Source: Bacteroidales bacterium
GTDB lineage: Bacteria; Bacteroidota; Bacteroidia; Bacteroidales; UBA1402
NCBI GenBank assembly: GCA_028709215.1
Contig: JAQVXI010000003.1
Span: 109,266-170,839, forward strand
Direction of reading: 5' to 3'
Length of the DNA stretch: 61,574 nucleotides
Part shown: piece by piece, positions 18,011 to 28,245 of the stretch
Layout of the letters: each line of letters opens with the position of its first letter
Numbering within the stretch: the first letter of the stretch is position 1
Position numbers and translations under genes: made by a program
Notes under the pieces: model-generated
Seen by the model: the letters and a program-made list of their open reading frames with translations, nothing else
The model's database searches: none
Told to the model about the DNA's origin: nothing

Positions 18011-20401
18011 ATGTCGAAACACCTTATCCTGAGCCTGATCGGTTGCCTTTATCTGTCGATACTCGGCGCACAAAACACCCTTCCGGAACCGATTCGCGCA
18101 ACACTCACACAGCTCACGCAACAAGTACAACGTGTCCCTCAGGAAAAAATACACCTACACATGGATAAGCCGTACTACTCGGCAGGTGAACGCATCTGGT
18201 TTCGTGCGCACATGGTTCACGCCAGCCTGCATCTGCCCATCCATTTAAGCCGATACATCTACGTTGAGCTCATCGACGCAGATGAAAACGTCGTCCTTCG
18301 AAAAAAAATTCGCCCCGAGGAAGGAATGTATTATGGTCAAATGGACCTATCACCCGACCTTCCGGAAGGCTGGTACAACATCCGTTCATATACGCTATAC
18401 CTGCAGAATTTCGGGCCGAGCTGGTTTTATCGAAAAAATGTTTACATCGGGAATCGGCTCAAACCGAGTCCGGATAAAACGACTCAAAACAAACAAAAAC
18501 AGGATCAACCAGACCAACCCTTTTTGGTTACATTTACGCCGGAAGGCGGACACCTTGTTTCAGGCAACATTCAACGGATCGCCTATCGCGGCGTAAACGA
18601 AAAAGGACAACCGACACCCATAATGGGTATCGTAAAAGATGAGACAGGCGTAGAAGTCTGCAGCTTCGGAAACGAATCAGAAACCTTTGGTGTTTTTGCG
18701 TTGCTTCCACAAAAGGACAAAATCTATACCGCATTTTGTTCGGATGCTTTTGGAAATAAACGCAGCATGGTTCTAAATTTACCCGAAAGCACGGTTCCTG
18801 CCTTAGCCATACAACAAAGCACGCAACTACTCATGGTTTCGCTTTTGACCTTCGAAAACAGCCCGTTGGAAGACACGCTTTATTTGATTGCACACCAACG
18901 TGGCATCCCTCTACTGCAAGGACAACTGAATCCAAGTCAGACCTTTATGCGCATTCCCAAAAAAGACATCGCTCCAGGAACCGTTTCCTTCCTCCTTTTA
19001 AACAAATCGTCTGAATTACTCAGCGAACGTACTGTATTCGTTGACAATGGTAAAGAGCCCAAACTAACCCTAACCTGGAACAAAACCACGTTTGGCAAAC
19101 GCGACCTGGCATATGCAAACATCCAATTGGTCAATTCTTTGGGTCAAGGCATCCCAGGCAACTTCTCCATCAGCATTACAGACGACGAATTGGTCAAACA
19201 ATCCTCCGCAAACAACGGCATCCGCAATCAATTGCTACTGGCTTCCGACCTCGACGCGACATCCCCCTTTTTGAACATCACACAAAACATCGATCCGTTG
19301 ATGATGACATACAAATGGAGTCGTTTTGATATAACAGACATCATTCAAGGCAAACTCAGAGACGCCAACAAGTACCCGCTTGAAATCGGAACGGCTGTTT
19401 CCGGATATGTTCGGACGTATCCTACCAAGCGCGGCATGCCCGACATGAAAGTTTCGATGATTGTAAACAATCCGCCTCATTTTGATGCAATAAATACCGA
19501 CGAAACAGGGCGCTTTTATTTTGATGGATTTGAGATACCCGACAGCACCACCATCTGGCTGCAAACGGAAAAGAAATTTGCATCGTTCGCAAATCTGATT
19601 CCGGACATCGACAGCTTTCCAGAAGTAACGCCTGCCCCGGTTTTACCCATGGATCAAAATCCCGCACTATTTTTGGACGACTATTTATCCAATAGTCGAG
19701 AGAAATACTTTTACGAAAACGGGATGATGCACATCAATCTGGACAACGTGGTCGTTACGGCAAAAAAAGAGGACAAACACAAAACGGTTCGAGAAGATCG
19801 AGGCGCATTTTATACGTTTGCCAACTACACGGTAGATGCAGAAACGCTGGAAACAGCAGCGACCCTGGTGGATGCATTGATGATGGCTCCCGGAATCACA
19901 TTGGATGATACGGGAACCGGTGTTCTTTTGCGTGGCAAAAGACCGCTGATTATGATTGACAACATGGAATACGAGATGCAGGATATGGCGGTGATCAACC
20001 CAATGGAAGTTGAAATGATTGACATCTTACGAGACCCGAACGAAACCGCACTGTTTGGATCTCAAGGTGGCAACGGAGTCATCAACATTTTCCTAAAAAG
20101 AGGCGGCTCTGCGTTTGGATCCGACCCCGGACCTCATCACGCAAAAATCACCCCGTTGGGATATTCCAAAAGTCAACCTTTCCCCATGCCGGATTACGCA
20201 AACCCATCGCTCAAAAGAAGTACCGTTCCCGATTTAAGAAGTACCATCTATTGGAAGCCGGACGTAACAACCGACTCTTTGGGCAAGTCTTCCATCCAAT
20301 TCTATACAGCAGACGCAGCCCGCACATACACCGTACACATCGAAGGGGTTACGCCTCAAGGTGAAATCATCGAACATACCGAAACGATTATTCGAAAATA
20401 A
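18011..20401 (+). CDS. Macroglobulin-like protein with TonB-receptor plug domain but no barrel
   Basis: From the ATG at 18011 the protein has 796 residues and a signal peptide (MSKHLILSLIGCLYLSILGA). Near the N-terminus HLHMDKPYYSAGERIWFRAHMV is the MG2-like signature of bacterial alpha-2-macroglobulin relatives. After repeated beta domains, a plug-like segment follows (LVDALMMAPGITLDDTGTGVLLRGKRP ... MEVEMIDILRDPNETALFGSQGGNGVINIFLKRGG). The last ~60 residues (STIYWKPDVTTDSLGKSSIQFYTADAARTY) again look like a macroglobulin beta-sandwich. There is no room for a 22-strand barrel. This architecture is recurrent in Bacteroidota but its function is unknown. The DUF898 gene starts two bases after its stop. 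Confidence 0.8.
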   Translation: MSKHLILSLIGCLYLSILGAQNTLPEPIRATLTQLTQQVQRVPQEKIHLHMDKPYYSAGERIWFRAHMVHASLHLPIHLSRYIYVELIDADENVVLRKKIRPEEGMYYGQMDLSPDLPEGWYNIRSYTLYLQNFGPSWFYRKNVYIGNRLKPSPDKTTQNKQKQDQPDQPFLVTFTPEGGHLVSGNIQRIAYRGVNEKGQPTPIMGIVKDETGVEVCSFGNESETFGVFALLPQKDKIYTAFCSDAFGNKRSMVLNLPESTVPALAIQQSTQLLMVSLLTFENSPLEDTLYLIAHQRGIPLLQGQLNPSQTFMRIPKKDIAPGTVSFLLLNKSSELLSERTVFVDNGKEPKLTLTWNKTTFGKRDLAYANIQLVNSLGQGIPGNFSISITDDELVKQSSANNGIRNQLLLASDLDATSPFLNITQNIDPLMMTYKWSRFDITDIIQGKLRDANKYPLEIGTAVSGYVRTYPTKRGMPDMKVSMIVNNPPHFDAINTDETGRFYFDGFEIPDSTTIWLQTEKKFASFANLIPDIDSFPEVTPAPVLPMDQNPALFLDDYLSNSREKYFYENGMMHINLDNVVVTAKKEDKHKTVREDRGAFYTFANYTVDAETLETAATLVDALMMAPGITLDDTGTGVLLRGKRPLIMIDNMEYEMQDMAVINPMEVEMIDILRDPNETALFGSQGGNGVINIFLKRGGSAFGSDPGPHHAKITPLGYSKSQPFPMPDYANPSLKRSTVPDLRSTIYWKPDVTTDSLGKSSIQFYTADAARTYTVHIEGVTPQGEIIEHTETIIRK

Positions 20402-20403
20402 CT

Positions 20404-21342
20404 ATGAACATACTTGCTTTTCAAACATCCGGATGGCAATTGTTTCGCATCCGCTTCCTCAACGCCCTCGCCATCCTTTTTAGCATTGGTCTGGCATACC
20501 CTTGGGCTAAAAATCGTGAGTTACGCTATCTGGCTGCCTGTGCATCCACTCCAGACGCTTCTTTGCGTTTTAACGGCTCATTAAAAACATTCTACAGTGG
20601 TTTTTTACAAAGTTGGATTTTATGCTTTCTAATTCTGGCCGGGAGTGTCGCTTTGGGCATTCTAGTCGGAAAAAAGCAGCAAGCTGACCTGCTGGCCGTC
20701 TATCAACTTTTTCCCTTCATTCTTGTTACGGGGCTTCTCTATTTCACTTCCGTGCTGTTGTTTCACGCACTGCGCTACCGCATAAATCACCTTGAAACGA
20801 GCAGCCAAATTTCCTTTCGATTTACAGCCGGACAATCCGACTTTGCCGGATTGTATTTTTCCGGCGTTCTTCTGAGCCAGTTGACCCTGAGTGTATACTT
20901 CCCTTGGTTTTTGACCCGAATGTTGCGCTACATGGCCAAAAATACACACTGGGGAAATGTCACGTTTGAATTTACAGGCAGTGCCAAACAGTTTTTCCCT
21001 ACCTACATAAAGGGCGTTTTGCTGAGCGTTCTTACGCTGGGCATCTACAGTATATGGTTGTATAAAGACTTCTTCAATTATTCCATAAACCACCTTCAAT
21101 TGAATCAAGACCGACAAAGCATCCCACTTACTTCCCAATTAAACACATTGGATGCATTTCAATTGCTTGTAGGCAATGCGATCATCCTGACTCTTTCGCT
21201 TGGGCTGGGTTACTCCTGGGTCAAGGCCAGAACCCTCAACACATTAAGTAAAAGCATTCACCTTTCAGAAGGATTTCTATTAAAGGAGGCCTTGACAAAC
21301 GACTCAATCCCTAAGACGTCATGGTTTAGGCCAACGCTGTAA
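20404..21342 (+). CDS. DUF898 (YjgN-like) integral membrane protein
   Basis: A 312-residue polytopic membrane protein of unknown function. The DUF898 hallmark recurs twice as an internal duplication: LRFNGSLKTFYSGFLQSWIL (about 58-77) and VTFEFTGSAKQFFPTYIKGVLLSVLTLGIYSIWLYKDF (about 188-225). Each is followed by a membrane segment and a Tyr/Trp-rich loop (IGLAYPWAKNRELRYL; GLGYSWVKARTLNTL). It is translationally close to the macroglobulin/plug gene (two-base gap), suggesting a joint envelope role. It is tail to tail with nadK, one base apart, and no terminator hairpin is visible between them. Confidence 0.82.
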   Translation: MNILAFQTSGWQLFRIRFLNALAILFSIGLAYPWAKNRELRYLAACASTPDASLRFNGSLKTFYSGFLQSWILCFLILAGSVALGILVGKKQQADLLAVYQLFPFILVTGLLYFTSVLLFHALRYRINHLETSSQISFRFTAGQSDFAGLYFSGVLLSQLTLSVYFPWFLTRMLRYMAKNTHWGNVTFEFTGSAKQFFPTYIKGVLLSVLTLGIYSIWLYKDFFNYSINHLQLNQDRQSIPLTSQLNTLDAFQLLVGNAIILTLSLGLGYSWVKARTLNTLSKSIHLSEGFLLKEALTNDSIPKTSWFRPTL

Positions 21343-21343
21343 T

Positions 21344-22228
21344 TCAACCATTTGCACGACGCGGATCCATGCCCCATTTTAGTTTTTTTCTCAGGGTCTC
21401 AGAAAACGTGTGTCCGTGTTGACGAATGGCTAATATGGGTGTATTGTCGGGTTTTACTTGCAGTTTTGCCGTACAAGGCAATGTAAAAGAATTTCCATCC
21501 AGGGATATTAAAAAATTCTGACTACGGCTCTCCAACTCAAGATCCAAAATAGAGGTGTCGGGAACGATAATGGGACGAACATTAAGATTGTGCGCGGCAA
21601 CAGCGGCAATCACCCAGTTATGCGTTGCCGGCATTAAAATGGGACCTCCTACACTCAGCGCGTAGGCCGTTGATCCAGTAGGTGTAGCTACAATCAATCC
21701 ATCCGCCTGATAATCGTTGAGGTAATCCCCATCGACCGAAACACGTATATGAATCATCGAAGAAGTATCTCTTTTGAGAACCGCAACCTCATTCAACGCG
21801 CTCGGATACGGCTGAAACCGCTCTCCATCGACAAACAAGGCCAATTGCTGCAGTTGTTCAATGCGATAGTTTCGCTTGTAAAGATCCTGTATCAATTGAT
21901 CGACATCGATGCTTTCTACGTCTGCCAAGAATCCCAAACGACCGGTATTGATTCCAATGATGGGAACATTCAGCGTTCCTACGCGATGAGCCGTCCGCAA
22001 AAACGTTCCATCCCCGCCGATGCTTATGGCCACATCCAGTGGCTGATCCTCCCATACGCTGCACAGATCTCGTATCGTCGGCAATACCGAGCAGATATAA
22101 TCATAAAAAGATCGACACACAAATATGCGTGCATCGATTCTTTTTAATGCGGTAAACACATTCAATATCTGGCCCGATTTCTCTAAAGTAAACGGGCTAC
22201 CAAACAAGGCAACATTCATGTACGACAT
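21344..22228 (-). CDS. nadK: NAD kinase
   Basis: The enzyme phosphorylates NAD to NADP in the cytoplasm. The 294-residue protein shows the nucleotide-binding GGDGTFLR (71-78), VPIIGINTGRLGFLADV, the LNEV motif in the substrate site, and TPTGSTAYALSVGGPIL. The ATG at 22228 or the one at 22219 could initiate; the latter begins directly with MNVALFG. It is divergent from pdxJ, an arrangement shared with other Bacteroidales. The protein ends with a short basic tail (KLKWGMDPRRANG). Confidence 0.96.
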   Translation of the reverse strand: MSYMNVALFGSPFTLEKSGQILNVFTALKRIDARIFVCRSFYDYICSVLPTIRDLCSVWEDQPLDVAISIGGDGTFLRTAHRVGTLNVPIIGINTGRLGFLADVESIDVDQLIQDLYKRNYRIEQLQQLALFVDGERFQPYPSALNEVAVLKRDTSSMIHIRVSVDGDYLNDYQADGLIVATPTGSTAYALSVGGPILMPATHNWVIAAVAAHNLNVRPIIVPDTSILDLELESRSQNFLISLDGNSFTLPCTAKLQVKPDNTPILAIRQHGHTFSETLRKKLKWGMDPRRANG

Positions 22229-22298
22229 CTTTACGTATATTAACAGCTTAAAACCCGATTTTCAGGTCAAAGTGTGAAAAAATCTACCTTAAAAGCAT

Positions 22299-22306
22299 TA
22301 ACTTTG
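22299..22306 (+). promoter_or_regulatory. -7 element for pdxJ and downstream genes
   Basis: TAACTTTG followed by C matches TAnnTTTG, 56 bases before the pdxJ ATG. A recognisable TTG is not at the ideal distance. Confidence 0.6.
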
Positions 22307-22362
22307 CACAATTGCACATGGATAGAAAACAAAACGATACAAATGTGTAAAATCTTTGCGAC

Positions 22363-23076
22363 ATGACAAAACTAAGCGTCAACATCAATAAAATTGCTAC
22401 ACTTCGAAACGCAAGAGGTGGCAACTGTCCGGATGTTTTGAAAGTAGCTCTAGACTGTGAAACATTTGGGGCTGAAGGCATCACTGTTCATCCAAGACCC
22501 GACGAACGACACATACGCTACCAAGATGTGAGGCTCTTGAAATCACAACTTACAACGGAATTCAACATAGAGGGCAACCCTCAATCGTCCTTTATGGATT
22601 TGGTGCTTGAAGTGCTGCCTCATCAGGTGACATTGGTTCCGGATGCACACGATGCCATCACGTCCAATTCCGGTTGGGACACACAAGCACACTTTCATTT
22701 TTTGCAGGACATCACTTCCACACTAACCGGCAAAGGCATTCGTACATCGATCTTTGTGGGAACCAACCCAAAAGACATTGAATATGCAGCCAAAATTGGG
22801 GCCAATCGAGTGGAACTATACACGGAACCCTACGCGAGCCAATACCCTAAAAACCGAGAGGATGCCATCCGTGCCTTTCTGCAGGCGGCACAAGTCGCCC
22901 GTGAAAATGGCTTGGAAGTAAATGCAGGACATGACCTGAATCTCGAAAATTTGAGCTATTTTCACCAAACAATTCCTTGGGTGATGGAAGTATCCATTGG
23001 GCATGCTCTGATTGCAGATGCCTTATACCTGGGTTTGGAAGCCACCATACAAGCCTATCTTAAATGTCTGAAATAA
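22363..23076 (+). CDS. pdxJ: Pyridoxine 5'-phosphate synthase
   Basis: PdxJ condenses 1-deoxyxylulose 5-phosphate with 3-amino-2-oxopropyl phosphate, the final ring-closing step of the DXP-dependent vitamin B6 pathway. The 237-residue TIM barrel has the expected landmarks: [11 protein letters not shown] (41-51, active-site His43), NIEGNP (68-73) with the catalytic Glu, LVPD (91-94), [13 protein letters not shown], and the closing [11 protein letters not shown] and [13 protein letters not shown]. It heads a closely spaced gene run with exbB-exbD-tonB, a neighbourhood seen in other Bacteroidales although no metabolic link is known. Confidence 0.97.
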   Translation: MTKLSVNINKIATLRNARGGNCPDVLKVALDCETFGAEGITVHPRPDERHIRYQDVRLLKSQLTTEFNIEGNPQSSFMDLVLEVLPHQVTLVPDAHDAITSNSGWDTQAHFHFLQDITSTLTGKGIRTSIFVGTNPKDIEYAAKIGANRVELYTEPYASQYPKNREDAIRAFLQAAQVARENGLEVNAGHDLNLENLSYFHQTIPWVMEVSIGHALIADALYLGLEATIQAYLKCLK

Positions 23077-23086
23077 ATATTTGTAT

Positions 23087-23797
23087 ATGAACCCACTGCT
23101 TTTGATTCAAAACCTCACCGAAGAGTCACTTCCCATCCTATCCGAAGTCGCACAGGAAACAACCACAGTTGAGTCCATACGTTTTTTTGAAATGGCCGCA
23201 AAAGGCGGTTGGCTCATGATCCCTCTGCTACTGCTTTCTGGTTTGGCCATTTATATATTTATTGATCGATTCCGGGTGCTGCGTGCAGCTTCCAAAGAAG
23301 ATCCAACCTTCATGAATCGCATACGCGACTACATCGTAGAAGGAAACACCGCATCCGCCATCAACCTTTGTAAGAAAACAGATAATCCGTCTTCTAGAAT
23401 GATTGAAAAAGGGATTTCCCGCATTGGAAGACCCATGAATGATGTACAAATCGCCATCGAAAATGTGGGCAACATCGAAGTTTCTAAAATGGAACGAGGG
23501 ATGTCCATTCTTGCCTCCGTGGCCGGTGGTGCGCCGATGATTGGCTTCCTAGGAACCGTTATGGGCATGGTTCGTGCATTCTTCGACATGTCCAGCGCCG
23601 GAAACAACGTCGACATTTCGGTGTTATCTTCGGGGATCTATACCGCTATGGTTACAACCGTAGCCGGTCTAATCGTTGGAATTTGTGCTTTCTTCGCATA
23701 CAACTTCCTGATATCAAGGGTCAACAACATTGTAAGTCGGATGGAATCCAAAACCATGGAATTTATGGACTTACTCAACGAACCCATAAAAAAATAA
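23087..23797 (+). CDS. exbB: ExbB/TolQ-family proton channel subunit
   Basis: ExbB forms the inner-membrane pentamer that, with ExbD, couples proton flow to TonB. The 236-residue protein (ATG 23087) has an N-terminal acidic periplasmic segment, a first membrane helix (GWLMIPLLLLSGLAIYIFID), a cytoplasmic domain with EKGISRIGRP and ERGMSILASVAGGAPMIGFLGTVMGMVRAFFDM, and a third helix YTAMVTTVAGLIVGICAFFAYN. The ILASVAGGAPMIGFLGTV segment is the family core. It precedes exbD by three bases. Confidence 0.95.
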   Translation: MNPLLLIQNLTEESLPILSEVAQETTTVESIRFFEMAAKGGWLMIPLLLLSGLAIYIFIDRFRVLRAASKEDPTFMNRIRDYIVEGNTASAINLCKKTDNPSSRMIEKGISRIGRPMNDVQIAIENVGNIEVSKMERGMSILASVAGGAPMIGFLGTVMGMVRAFFDMSSAGNNVDISVLSSGIYTAMVTTVAGLIVGICAFFAYNFLISRVNNIVSRMESKTMEFMDLLNEPIKK

Positions 23798-23800
23798 ACT

Positions 23801-24214
23801 ATGGCGCTCAAACAAAAAAACAAGATTGACCCAACCTTTAGCCTGTCATCCATGACAGACATCATCTTTTTGTTGCTTTTGTTTTTTATGATTACGTCTA
23901 CTGTCGTTCATCCAAACGCCATCAAACTGCTTTTACCCGAAAGCAAACAGCAAACATCGGCAAAACCGTTGACACGTGTCACCATTGATGAAAACCTGAA
24001 TTACTACGTCGCATTCGGGAAGGAAAAAGAAAGACAAGTTGATTTTGACGGCATAGAACCCTTCCTTCAACAACGCATACTGGAGGAACCTGAGATGTAC
24101 GTCGCGCTGTATGCGGATGAAAAGATCCCCTACAAAGAACTTGTTCGGGTATTGAACATCTGCAACGAAAACAAGTTCAAACTGGTATTGGCAACAAGAC
24201 CGCTAAAAGAATGA
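23801..24214 (+). CDS. exbD: ExbD/TolR biopolymer transport protein
   Basis: This 137-residue partner of ExbB has one membrane helix (SSMTDIIFLLLLFFMITSTVV, about 13-33) that carries the proton-conducting Asp in MTDI. A periplasmic ExbD domain follows (VTIDENLNYYVAFGKE ... VALYADEKIPYKELVRVLNICNENKFKLVLATRP). Length and topology are normal. It lies between exbB and tonB with gaps of 3 and 12 bases. Confidence 0.95.
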   Translation: MALKQKNKIDPTFSLSSMTDIIFLLLLFFMITSTVVHPNAIKLLLPESKQQTSAKPLTRVTIDENLNYYVAFGKEKERQVDFDGIEPFLQQRILEEPEMYVALYADEKIPYKELVRVLNICNENKFKLVLATRPLKE

Positions 24215-24226
24215 TTTATAACCAGA

Positions 24227-25024
24227 ATGAAATTTAACCGGGACAAACTCATTGCGCTTACCGGAACGGTGATCTTACACGTTTTGGTGCTATTCATTTT
24301 ACTTTTTTTTGGAATGGAACACATCCGATCCAACGAAGAGGAAGGCTTGTTTGTCAATTTCGGTACAGTAGACGAGGCTCAAGGTTTGTTTGAACCCGAG
24401 GGAGTAGAATCGGCAACCGAACCCACGGCTCCGGAACCTTCAACGCCACAAACAGCAGAAGAAACCCTTATTACACAGGACACAGAGGCATCCATCGCGT
24501 TGATGGAAAAGAAAAAGGCCGAAAATCTGGCCAAACAAAAGGCTGCAGAAGAACAACGCAAACTCGAGGAAGCACGCAAACTGAAAGCAGAGCAAGAGCG
24601 AAAAGCAGCCGAAATACGCAACCAGACAGCCTCTGTTTTTTCACGCTCCGGCAATCAAAGCGGTGATCAGGGCAATTCGACCGGCTCCGGAAATCAAGGT
24701 AGCACAACGGGGGTGCCAGAAACCGGAAACACGACCGGTGGCGGTATGGGATACGGTTCTTTTTCACTCAGTGGTCGAAACATTCGTGGTTCTTTGCCGC
24801 GACCCAATTATGCGGTGCAAGCCGAAGGCACTGTTGTTGTACAAATCATCGTAAACCCATCAGGAAATGTTGTGTTAGCCAATATCTCCTTACAAGGGAC
24901 AAATACAGAAAATATTCAATTGCGTGAAGCGGCGTTATCGGCTGCAAAACAAGCGCGCTTCAACGCAATCAGTGACAACCAAAATCAGAGTGGAACGATC
25001 ACCTATCGCTATCTATTAAAATAA
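24227..25024 (+). CDS. tonB: TonB-family energy transducer
   Basis: The 265-residue protein spans the periplasm to contact TonB-dependent receptors. An N-terminal membrane anchor (LIALTGTVILHVLVLFILLFF, about 8-28) contains the conserved histidine. A short Pro/Glu segment and then an Ala/Lys/Glu-rich predicted helix (about 90-135) resemble TolA more than the Pro-Lys linker of enterobacterial TonB. A Gly/Ser/Asn/Thr-rich stretch follows. The C-terminal TonB domain (RPNYAVQAEGTVVVQIIVNPSGNVVLANI ... ALSAAKQARFNAI) ends YRYLLK. It can energise the two receptors in this window. Confidence 0.92.
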   Translation: MKFNRDKLIALTGTVILHVLVLFILLFFGMEHIRSNEEEGLFVNFGTVDEAQGLFEPEGVESATEPTAPEPSTPQTAEETLITQDTEASIALMEKKKAENLAKQKAAEEQRKLEEARKLKAEQERKAAEIRNQTASVFSRSGNQSGDQGNSTGSGNQGSTTGVPETGNTTGGGMGYGSFSLSGRNIRGSLPRPNYAVQAEGTVVVQIIVNPSGNVVLANISLQGTNTENIQLREAALSAAKQARFNAISDNQNQSGTITYRYLLK

Positions 25025-25047
25025 ATAACGCATAAATGAATCGCATC

Positions 25048-25611
25048 ATGAAACCTGTTTATGTATTTTTAGCGCCCGGATTTGAAGAGATTGAGGCAAT
25101 TACCATTCTGGACGTACTGCGCAGAGCGAACGTTCCGGTTATCAGTGTATCGATTGCTGGTGATCTCTACGTAACAGGGGCACATGGCATCACGATTGCT
25201 GCAGACAAATTATATCCGCAAGTCGACTTTATGGACGCGGATATGCTTGTACTCCCCGGCGGAATGCCCGGAACGACCAACCTAAACGTACATGAAGGTT
25301 TGAAGTCGGTTCTTACTGAGTTTGTAGATCAAAATAAACCGGTTGCAGCCCTATGTGCGGCTCCGTTGATCCTTGGTCAACTGGGACTCTTAAACGGCAA
25401 AAAGGCAACCTGCTACCCCGGCTACGAATCTCTTTTGGAAGGCGCCATTATAAGTAAAAACGCCGTCGTACAAGATGGAAACATCATCACCGGCAATGGA
25501 CCGGGAGCGGCGATCGACTTTTCATTAAAGATTGTGCAGCATATCCTTGGAAAGGATACCTCCGATGCGTTGGCGCAAGCAATGAAACATTCTCCGAACA
25601 AATATGTTTAA
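25048..25611 (+). CDS. DJ-1/PfpI family protein (YajL-like)
   Basis: This 187-residue cytoplasmic protein (preferred ATG 25048; one at 25036 is in frame) belongs to the DJ-1/ThiJ/PfpI superfamily. The proposed active site is present: acidic residue in LAPGFEEIEA (8-17), nucleophile Cys103 in AALCAAP, and LVLPGGMPGTTNL. YajL-type members have been linked to oxidative stress and glyoxal handling, but the true substrate is disputed. It lies between tonB and eno on the same strand with short gaps, so it is probably co-transcribed. Confidence 0.9.
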   Translation: MKPVYVFLAPGFEEIEAITILDVLRRANVPVISVSIAGDLYVTGAHGITIAADKLYPQVDFMDADMLVLPGGMPGTTNLNVHEGLKSVLTEFVDQNKPVAALCAAPLILGQLGLLNGKKATCYPGYESLLEGAIISKNAVVQDGNIITGNGPGAAIDFSLKIVQHILGKDTSDALAQAMKHSPNKYV

Positions 25612-25621
25612 TCTCTAATAG

Positions 25622-26914
<1,293 letters not shown>

Positions 26915-26935
26915 TCTTGCGTAAGCTTATCGTCG

Positions 26936-26968
26936 AAGGAGGAGTACCGTTGGGTACTCCTCCTTTTT
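26936..26968. terminator. Terminator of eno
   Basis: AAGGAGGAGTACC (26936-26948) and GGTACTCCTCCTT (26953-26965) make a perfect 13-bp stem with loop GTTG followed by T residues. The serine hydrolase converges from the other side and may use the same stem. Confidence 0.93.
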
Positions 26969-26970
26969 CA

Positions 26971-28221
26971 TTAATACAAAGACATATACACGGCTCGTAA
27001 AAAGTCTCCCCACACATCGTCTTTATACCAGGAAACCTTATTGGTATACATCAAAACAACGAGTTGCTCTTTGGGATCGATTACATATTCCGTACCGAAA
27101 TATCCTCCCCACCTTAACGATCCGGGCGTACGCATGGTTTTTGCAAATGTTTTATAATCGGCAATTTCCAAGCCAAATCCAAACTTAAAATCACCCTCAA
27201 TCTCGTAAAGCTGGTTGGAACGCATTAAGTCTACGGTTTTACGAGCAAGTATGCGTTTGTTCTTGTAGACACCCCGATTGAGAATCATCTCACAAAGATG
27301 CGCATAATCCTCAATCGTTCCCGTCAAACCTGCTCCTCCCCCAAAATACAGCGGATTGGAATCCAACGGATAGGCTTGTAACGTTGTATCCTCAGCCAGA
27401 GAAACCGGATCACTCAAAGACGGCTTTTGATACAAAGGAACCAAACGCTTTTCATTTCGTTTGGGAACATAAAAATAGGTATCCTTCATTTCCAATGGGT
27501 CCAATACCCGATCCTGTATCAACGCATCCAATCGTTTTCCAGTCAGAACTTCTGCCAAACGACCCAAAACATCGGAGCTAAATCCATAGGTAAAGCCCTT
27601 GCCCGGGTCATGTTTTAAGGGCAATTTTGCGATGCGACGCACCGCTTCTTCGGTTGATACCGTCTTATCCGCATAAGAAATCACTTGCACTTCCTGATCG
27701 TACGGATCATACGAGATCCCAGCACTGTGAGAAAGCAGATGACGAATCGTTATATCGCCTTTGGCCGGTCTCGTAACTAAGTCTCCTGCTTCAACCGTTC
27801 CGGATACCCGTACCATTGGATTCGAGAATTCCGGCAGGTACTGCTTTATCGGGTCGTCCAATCGAAAATAGCCTTCTTCAAACAACGTCATCATGGCAAC
27901 CGTAGTAACCAATTTGGTTTGAGAAGCCATGCGAAAAAGATCATCCGTTTTGAGTGATTTTCGATCCGCTCGATTGGAATAACCAAACGACTCAAAATAA
28001 ACCTCCTTGCCCCGATAACTGACATAACACACGGCTGAGGGAATCCCTTCCCGTTCAACGGCTGCTTCCATCAACGCATCAATCGCTTTCAAACGCTGTT
28101 TGGAGAACACATCATCGACACGAAAGCTTGGGCCCTTTTCCACCTTTACTTTCTCAACAGATTGCATCGGCAGCACACCCACTACCAGAAGCAACAGACT
28201 AAGAATCCATTTCATTTTCAT
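26971..28221 (-). CDS. Exported serine hydrolase of the beta-lactamase/class C family
   Basis: The 416-residue protein has a signal peptide (about 1-21) and the penicillin-binding-protein-like fold. The nucleophile motif is SQTK (Ser100, Lys103) in FRMASQTKLVTTVAM. The second motif is near YGFSSDVLGRLAEVL (about 212-226), and RWGGYFGTEYVIDP stands in place of KTG. Relatives include esterases, D-aminopeptidases and uncharacterised hydrolases, so substrate is open. The ATG at 28221 gives a proper signal sequence. PepD lies 24 bases upstream on the same strand, which could place both in one transcript for peptide or ester breakdown. Confidence 0.87.
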   Translation of the reverse strand: MKMKWILSLLLLVVGVLPMQSVEKVKVEKGPSFRVDDVFSKQRLKAIDALMEAAVEREGIPSAVCYVSYRGKEVYFESFGYSNRADRKSLKTDDLFRMASQTKLVTTVAMMTLFEEGYFRLDDPIKQYLPEFSNPMVRVSGTVEAGDLVTRPAKGDITIRHLLSHSAGISYDPYDQEVQVISYADKTVSTEEAVRRIAKLPLKHDPGKGFTYGFSSDVLGRLAEVLTGKRLDALIQDRVLDPLEMKDTYFYVPKRNEKRLVPLYQKPSLSDPVSLAEDTTLQAYPLDSNPLYFGGGAGLTGTIEDYAHLCEMILNRGVYKNKRILARKTVDLMRSNQLYEIEGDFKFGFGLEIADYKTFAKTMRTPGSLRWGGYFGTEYVIDPKEQLVVLMYTNKVSWYKDDVWGDFLRAVYMSLY

Positions 28222-28245
28222 GGCTGATTATTTATTATAAAACAC

